This document shows, one piece after another, positions 58,485-64,000 of a stretch of DNA of 64,000 bases. The DNA is from Puccinia triticina (lineage: Eukaryota; Basidiomycota; Pucciniomycetes; Pucciniales; Pucciniaceae), in assembly GCF_026914185.1 (NCBI RefSeq), contig NC_070562.1, positions 2,108,001 to 2,172,000 of the forward strand. The letters are read 5' to 3'. The notes beneath the pieces were generated by a model, which saw only the letters and a program-made list of their open reading frames with translations, was not told where the DNA came from and did not search any database. Position 1 is the stretch's first letter; each line of letters starts with the position of its first letter. The translations under genes and the position numbers were made by a program.

Positions 58485-58615
58485 CAAGTCCCTCGCCTGC
58501 CGGGGGGCGCGGCGCGAAGCAAACTTCACACAAGTCCCTCCCTCACGCCTACGCTGGGGGGGCCCCTCCTGAAGGCAGGGACTTGCATCTAAAGTCAGCT
58601 TACAAGGGGGAGAGC
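58485..58615. repeat. AAGTCCCTC-family element, double
   Basis: ACAAGTCCCTCGCCTGCCGG and a second ACAAGTCCCTCCCTCACGCC face GAAGGCAGGGACTTGCATC. The right flank TAAAGTCAGCTTACAA matches the copy at 36676-36770. It lies just upstream of SEC27. Confidence 0.7.
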
Positions 58616-59232
58616 TACCAGTCCAATGGCTTGAAGGTGATCTCACCTGCTTTCTCCACTAATCCTTCCAAAAAAATTCCGCTGTTGGCACCATTAGAAG
58701 CGCAAGATTCCAAGAACACGGAATCCAGCTTGAAATTCCTAAGTAGCTTCATCCCTTCTGAAAAAACATTCTGTAAATAAAATTACACCGTAAACAATCC
58801 GACATCTTCAATCCCGGATTTCCTAACAGATATATCTGGTACTTATATCTATAACCAAGTATCACACCACTTTGACAGCTAACAATTATAATGATCAGGC
58901 ACTATGTATTTAAGACTCAGATTTGGCTGCATTGATTCAAAAAACCGTGAGAGGGTCCATGGTCCAATGATCCAAACGGTTCCCCACCTGTCAAACATTA
59001 CTTCACAAAATGAAAGGACAGGACCAACTGCAAATTGCAAGCAACCAGCTATTCGGGCACCATTTTTTTCCAAAAAACAAGTTAAAGATGCCTAAGAAGC
59101 AAGGCTATAACTTTGCCAATTCAGAATTGATCTGAAGGGCTTGGTTTTTACGTAATTGACTCTTGAGCTTAAAAATGGTGAAAAATTCATCATCTTCTCA
59201 AAGTGCTCAGGCCACACAGGCAACACTTGAGG

Positions 59233-59294
59233 TAAGCCTCTCCTATGGAGAGTCCCTTTGGGACCCCTGTTTGAGAGGCTTTGTTAAGCTTGGG
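59233..59294. repeat. short hairpin repeat, TAAGCCTCTC family
   Basis: TAAGCCTCTCCTATGGAGAG ... GAGAGGCTTTGTTAAGCTTG. The ends are complementary; same family as 12045-12117 and 59910-59972. Confidence 0.7.
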
Positions 59295-59909
59295 TGCAAA
59301 GCACCTTGCACAAAGTGCGACCTCCCGTCAGGGAGGGACTTGCAATATGGAATCCCTGATTCCTGGTGTGAGAGCCCCACGTACAGCTCTTAGTTTTTGC
59401 AGGTGGCCAACTTTGTGCCTCCAAAAACCCCACTTCCCAAAATAACTGATCCCCACCCCGGATACCAAAGAAAGGCCTGCTTCTCCTCTTTAATTTGGCG
59501 GCAGTCACAGGCTGATAGCACTTGGTTCATGGCCTGGAGAGCAGTTTGAAAGAGGCCTCTTTTTGAGACACATTCCTGCTGATGTAAGCAGGAATGCAGT
59601 ATTTGACTGCCTTTCAATAGATTGAAACAGCTTTTGATACAAAGCCACATGTATTTACCAAAAATCTCTCTCTCAATATGGTCCGCTTTTCTCGGTGTTT
59701 GAAAACTTCAAACGCAAGGATCAGGCCTTATATTGGCAGCTACAAGGCCTAAATTTCATCAGAAGAAGCACACTCCCGAGCACTTCTTAATTCCAGAGGG
59801 GCAGCCTCAGCGGGCTGACGGTTGATTTACAAAAAGGAAAAAGTGAAAACAAGCCTGCTACAAGGCTGATATTCCTGGGGCTCTCAGGCCAGATACAGGT
59901 TTTTGCAGG

Positions 59910-59972
59910 TAAGCCTCTCTGTGAGACAGAGACCCTGCGGGGCTGCCTCACTGGGAGGCTTTGTTAAGCTCG
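59910..59972. repeat. short hairpin repeat, TAAGCCTCTC family
   Basis: TAAGCCTCTCTGTGAGACAG ... GGGAGGCTTTGTTAAGCTCG. Like the copy at 59233 it is preceded by an AG-G dinucleotide context. Confidence 0.7.
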
Positions 59973-60805
59973 GGCATCCATGTCACGTACAAAACAGGTG
60001 AAACCTTTACTTGCCCTCAAAACTCAAGCTCAAGTGAACATTTTCCTTTTGGTGTCCATACCTTTTGACTGTGTTCTTACATTTGAGGCTGTCTTAAATT
60101 CAAATACATTGTTCCTGATCATCTCTTTCTCTCCTGGGAATACACTTGCATCTGTCCTTGCTTGTTGCTTGAAGTCCAAAACAAGAAAATTGCCAGCTAT
60201 GTACCTACAATGACAAGTGGAAAGATGGCTGCTGAACCGGGCCAAGGACTCAGGAGTCACTGGACTGTCTGTCTTGCTTCACATTCAATGTCATTTGCTG
60301 ATGAGGGTCAGAAGCCTCAGTGACAAATTGTTTTTGGTGCATACCATAGCACTTTTGACTCATTGGCTGACAATTGAACCAAAAGGTCATCCTGAGTGAA
60401 CCAATAAGATTCAAAAGGCTGTGGAAACAGGACACCATTAATGGTGGGTTTTCCAGCATTTTAATTCTGCTCATGAACTGGCTTACAGAATGCAACTTTG
60501 AAAAATGAAGTGCAACAAGCGCTCTACAGCATCATCAGCGCAGTTGACACAGTGTCTGCTAGGAGATACTCAATATTCTTGCCAGAAGATGGAATACTTG
60601 ACCAACTGGACTTTTGGAAAGGAATTTTCTTCATGAGAACCAAATTCAATACAGTGGTGACTGCCAAAATGCATGTATTTCTTGGCAGCCAAACTCACTC
60701 CACTCTGCTGGGCTCATAATGCCGTTATTGGGCAGAAGCCCCATGGCACTGATATCCCTTGTTTGATTTCACTAATTGAGCGGCTGCCACTTCAACCACT
60801 TCCAG

Positions 60806-61182
60806 CAACGGTGGGTAGTTATGTTGCCAATAGCAGTAACACAACGGTAACATAACAATTTTTCAGCTGTTATTGTTACTGTTATTTGTAACGGCAGTGT
60901 GTTAAGGTACCGCTGCAACGTGAGAGAAAAATATTGATTTTTGTTACGTTACTGGCGCCTGCAGAGCGCCAGATTACACCTGATAACAGCCAATTTTGTC
61001 CCGTTACACGTTATCTGGTGGATAACGTGCAGTAACAACCTGAAAAAAGAGCCCGTTATGTTACGCGCAAGGCCTGCAAAGACCTCATTACAAATAACAT
61101 AACGGGCAGCTGCGGGTAACAAGGGTAGTGATGTAACCCAAATTATGTGAATAACGTAACATAACATAACTACCCACTGCTG
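60806..61182. mobile_element. 377-bp palindromic MITE rich in GTTAC/GTAAC
   Basis: Left end CAACGGTGGGTAGTTATGTT, right end AACATAACTACCCACTGCTG, inverted with two mismatches. The inside consists of many GTTAC/GTAAC and CGTTAT motifs in both orientations. Flanks ACTTCCAG and CTTCCTAG may be a decayed 8-bp target duplication, which would suggest hAT, but this is weak. Confidence 0.7.
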
Positions 61183-61198
61183 CTTCCTAGAGAATGTA

Positions 61199-61330
61199 AA
61201 AAGGTACCCGGCACCGCCTGGCGGGTACCGCCCGCACCCGCCCAGCGGTGCCGGGTGCCCGTTTTTTGGCAAAAAGTGGTGCGGTACCCGGGTACCGCCC
61301 CCAAGTACTGCTCATCCCCGGCCGGGGAGC
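61199..61330. repeat. hAT-like terminus with GGTACCC subterminal block
   Basis: AAGGTACCCGGCACCGCC ... GCGGTGCCGGGTGCCC ... GCGGTACCCGGGTACC, then AAGTACTGCTCATCCCC. Read on the minus strand this end is GGGGATGAGCAGTACTTGGG, resembling the TAGGGATGGCACTTGGGTAC terminus of the hAT element at 27561. Confidence 0.6.
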
Positions 61331-61429
61331 CGGGTAGAGTCGTGGATATGATAGGCTTAGTATAAGCATCACTACATACAAGCATATGGTACACAACATA
61401 CGGGTAATCTAACAGAAAGGCTACGCTGC

Positions 61430-62505
61430 ACTACAAAAAGCGCCCATTATAGCGCAGCGCAGCGGGCACCCGCTACACGACTGACCCAAAAAGCTTTAGC
61501 TTAGCGGGTAACCCGCTGCGCTAAAGCTAAATATAGCACACATGTGCTTTTCCCCAAGGGGGAATAGTGCAAGCGCATCCGAAAACGCTGCGCTTTTGCG
61601 CTAAAATAGCGCAGCGCAGCTTGAAAACGCTTTTTGCTGGAGTGCGCTACATGCGCTATTTTGCTAAAATATCACAAGCGCTCCAAAGCTGTGATGCGCT
61701 TTGAGGCGCTACAGGCTACCAAGCGGGTATACATATACCTTGGCTCCTCCCATCCAATGCATCCATCCCACAGTGGCGTGATCACTCACCATCCCTCACC
61801 CTTTCCTCTGTCTGTCACCCTTAATCTGTTCTTCAATTCAGTGTGATAGCATGGTGGAAGGTAAGCCAAAACTTCAGTTTATGATGTGTCCGTGTAGCTG
61901 ACTCTGTCTTTGTGGAACAAACGTTCTCGGGCGCAGCAACGGTGTGCTCATCAGGTCTGTCAAGTCTTTCGGTCCAAAAAATCAAGCGCTGCATCCACAT
62001 GTGGCTGCACAACAATTTCAGGATGGGAGGCGAGTTCAAGGATTGCCAGAAACTGATTGATGGGGCGCTCAAGAGCCCCAAATTTGAATCAACTGCAAAC
62101 AAGATGGATCCTGGAAATTCAAAGTAGATCCTTTTTACTAATGGCCACTCAAATTTATCTTCCATGTTATTGGTTCCCCCTCAAAAATTTTCTTACTTTC
62201 TCTCTCCTCTAGATAAAATCTATATTGAAACAAAAAAAACGCTACTTCCCCCCCCTCCCAAAAAAAAGCGCCTCAAAAGCGCTATAAAATAGCGTAGCGC
62301 GCTATTTATAGCTGTAGCGTAGTGCTTTTGCGCTATTTTATGGCTATAAATAGTGGCTACAAAAATAGAAAAGCTACAAGCTTGTGCAAAAAAGCGCAAG
62401 CGTAGCCCAAAAACGCTACAAATTAGCGTAGCGCATCCGGGCCAAAAAACGCTACGCTTTGCGCTACGCTGCACTATCTGCAGCGCAGCGCTTTCACCAT
62501 TGGCC
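61430..62505. mobile_element. probable hAT element remnant with AGCGC/GCGCTA subterminal arrays
   Basis: Two dense arrays of AGCGC, GCGCTA and AGCGCAGCGC (61440-61720 and 62265-62500) flank a middle part that encodes the end of a hAT transposase (61842-62127). GCTACGCTGCACTA occurs in both arrays (61422 and 62464) in the same orientation. Subterminal short-motif arrays are normal for hAT elements, but exact termini and a target duplication could not be fixed. Confidence 0.55.
61842..62127 (+). pseudogene. hAT transposase C-terminal fragment
   Basis: AWWK near 61845, then an intron-like gap, then VEQTFSGAATVCSS...LSVQKIKRCIHMWLHNNF at about 61905-62010. This is the hAT dimerisation region (family pattern ERxFS ... 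followed by a helix with W-L). The frame ends at TAG 62125. The upstream transposase is absent. Confidence 0.7.
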
Positions 62506-62509
62506 AAGC

Positions 62510-62840
62510 CAGTGCTCAGCTTTGGAACAGTATTCTCAGCTGAGTTTCAGCTTTGGATCAATCTTGGCCCAGCCAATGCTCAGCTTCTGACCACTCCTGT
62601 AACAGCTGATGCTCATATATGGACCATCCTTGGCTCAGCTGATGCTCAGCTGTGGACCAGCCTTGTCTCAGACAATGCTCAGCTGTGGACCAGCCTTGGC
62701 TCAGCTGATGCTCAGCTGCGTAACAGCCTTGGCTAAGGTGATACTCACATTTTGAATAGTCTTAAAACACCTAATTCTCAGCTTTGGAACAGCCTTGGCT
62801 CAGCCAATGCTCAACTTTGTATACCAGTATTGGCTCAGCT
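62510..62840 (+). repeat. 39-bp tandem repeat, CTCAGCTGATGCTCAGCTxTGGACCAGCCTTGG type
   Basis: About eight copies with period near 39 bp; core GGCTCAGCTGATGCTCAGCT. The open frame across it (ADAQLWTSLGS repeated) results from the period being a multiple of three. Related to 11775-11905. Confidence 0.8.
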
Positions 62841-62913
62841 GATGCCACTTCAAGGATAATTAAATTCCCCAAAAAAATTACTTAAAGTTTGAAGTTGGGA
62901 AAATCATTGAAAA

Positions 62914-64000
62914 AAAATCACTTCCTACTGAAAAAAAATGCAAACTGAGCGTGCTCAGCCAAAAAAATAAAAATGTGTCAGAATGAGTAAAAAAACAATG
63001 GGGCACATTTCTGGGGTGATTTGTTAGACGGGCCTGCATCAGGCCCGCATGGGCCCATACCAGGCCTGTTGGGCCCATTGAAAAAGTAGTATTTGTTTGG
63101 AATTCCCATGCTCTGCTAAAATATGAAATGGGTCAAACCAAATAAATAATGAGGGGGCACATTTTTTGGCAGATTTTTTCATGGGCCTGAATGAGGCCCA
63201 CCTGGCCCCCACAAAGCCCACTGGGCCCATTGAAAGAGTAGCCTTAGTCAAGAATGCCTTATATGCTCAGCTAAGAAACAAAAATGTGTCAACCTGAGTA
63301 AAAAATATGGGGCCACACTTTTGGGGAGCGCTTATTGACAGACCTGCATCAGGCCCATACGGGCCCACCCAAAGCTGGTTGGGCCAACCCAAAAGTATTC
63401 TTGGTTAAGAATGCCCATATGATGTTTCAGAACAGCACCAATTGGCCACTAATCAACAGAAGATATTGAAGGGTTTCTGACATCTGTATGGCATTTTTGC
63501 ACTCACAGAATGTAGGTCCAGGCCCATCCCTTCCCCTAGGAAACCTGTTGGCCCGTACGTGCCTGATACAGGCCCGTCCAAAAAGCCTCCCCAAAAATTT
63601 CCCCCCCCCGTTTTTTACTCAGTCTGACACATTTTTATTTCTTAGCTGAGCATATGCTTTCTTAACCAAGGCTACTCTTTCAATGGGCCCAGTGGGCTTT
63701 GTGGGGGCCATGTGGGCCTCATTCAGGCCTGTGAAAAAATCTCCCAAAAAATGTGACCCCTCATTATTTATTTGGTTTGACCCATTTCATATTTTAGCAG
63801 AGCATGGGAATTCCAAACAAATACTACTTTTTCAATGGGCCCAACAGGCCTGGTATGGGCCCATGCGGGCCTGATGCAGGCCCGTCTAACAAATCACCCC
63901 AAAAATGTGCCCCATTGTTTTTTACTCATTCTGACACATTTTTATTTTTTTGGCTGAGCACGCTCAGTTTGCATTTTTTTTCAGTAGGAAGTGATTTTTT
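62914..64000. repeat. large foldback structure with roughly 400-bp arms built of a 155-bp repeat
   Basis: The left arm 62914-63320 is matched in reverse complement by 63600-64000 (still matching at the window edge), for example AAAATGCAAACTGAGCGTGC at 62937 and its complement at 63961. Each arm is itself tandem: units of about 155 bp contain GGGCCTG..CAGGCCC..GGGCC..TTGGGCCCATTGAAA(A/G)AGTAG-like sequence followed by a TTTGG/AATGCC segment and AAATGTGTC..GAGTAAAAAA. A third diverged unit lies at about 63285-63420 in the spacer. No protein is supported. Confidence 0.88.

Larger units (their letters stand above)
58620..60805. other. repeat-rich gene-free stretch
   Basis: No gene seen. It holds two hairpin repeats (59233-59294 and 59910-59972), each starting TAAGCCTCTC-like and ending GAGGCTTTGTTAAGC; a half AAGTCCCTC element at about 59320-59345 follows the first one directly. 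The rest shows no structure I can name. Confidence 0.45.

Noticed and set aside
62353..62736. 127-codon frame with ADAQLWTSLGS repeats
   Set aside because: Again a 39-bp tandem repeat; no start context, no domain, and it overlaps the hAT subterminal array.
63039..63874. Matching frames on opposite strands (MGPVGFVGA...)
   Set aside because: They are the two arms of the foldback repeat; no independent coding evidence.

Overview
The window is a nuclear chromosome segment of a rust-type basidiomycete fungus (Pucciniales, Puccinia-like). The evidence is short GT-AG introns of about 70-120 bp in the conserved genes, a fused single-chain ATP-citrate lyase, Ty3/gypsy elements with a C-terminal chromodomain, Ty1/copia elements, and a candidate small secreted cysteine-rich protein, all set in a large amount of degenerate repeat DNA. 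The order is inferred from these traits; the species is not determinable from the sequence alone.

Layout: 1-4404 is the 3' part of a decayed chromodomain gypsy element with its 3' LTR. 4405-12370 is repeat-rich DNA with a degenerate tRNA-like sequence and a gypsy LTR plus gag start whose LTR carries a TA-flanked MITE. 12383-15152 holds two minus-strand genes, GPI11/PIG-F and a mitochondrial-type cyclophilin. 15689-21644 is a complete copia element (A) with 123-bp LTRs and a 5-bp target duplication. 22677-23966 encodes an unrecognised protein. 24300-29025 is a cluster of nested non-autonomous DNA elements. 29482-33527 (minus) is ATP-citrate lyase, and 34623-35134 is the candidate secreted protein.

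37830-43056 is an unrecognised gene split near its 3' end by a second copia element (B, 38318-43022) with identical LTRs. 43789-44750 is a possible small gene. 45863-46490 (minus) is DPH4, 46710-46806 (minus) is tRNA-Arg(TCG) with an intron, and 47174-49543 (plus) is a BRE2/ASH2-like SPRY protein with three near-identical 56-residue repeats. 50568-53815 is a strongly decayed gypsy relic. 54759-58208 (minus) is coatomer beta-prime (SEC27) in ten exons. 58400-64000 is repeats: hairpin elements, a hAT transposase relic, a 39-bp minisatellite and a large foldback structure that runs off the window.

The conserved genes are unrelated housekeeping functions (GPI anchor synthesis, peptidyl-prolyl isomerisation, cytosolic acetyl-CoA supply, diphthamide synthesis, histone H3K4 methylation, COPI transport) separated by transposon blocks; I see no operon-like or clustered pathway. 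The most informative structure is in 24.3-28.8 kb. There, two copies of one host repeat were each invaded by a different DNA element, so each copy preserves the empty site of the other's insertion.
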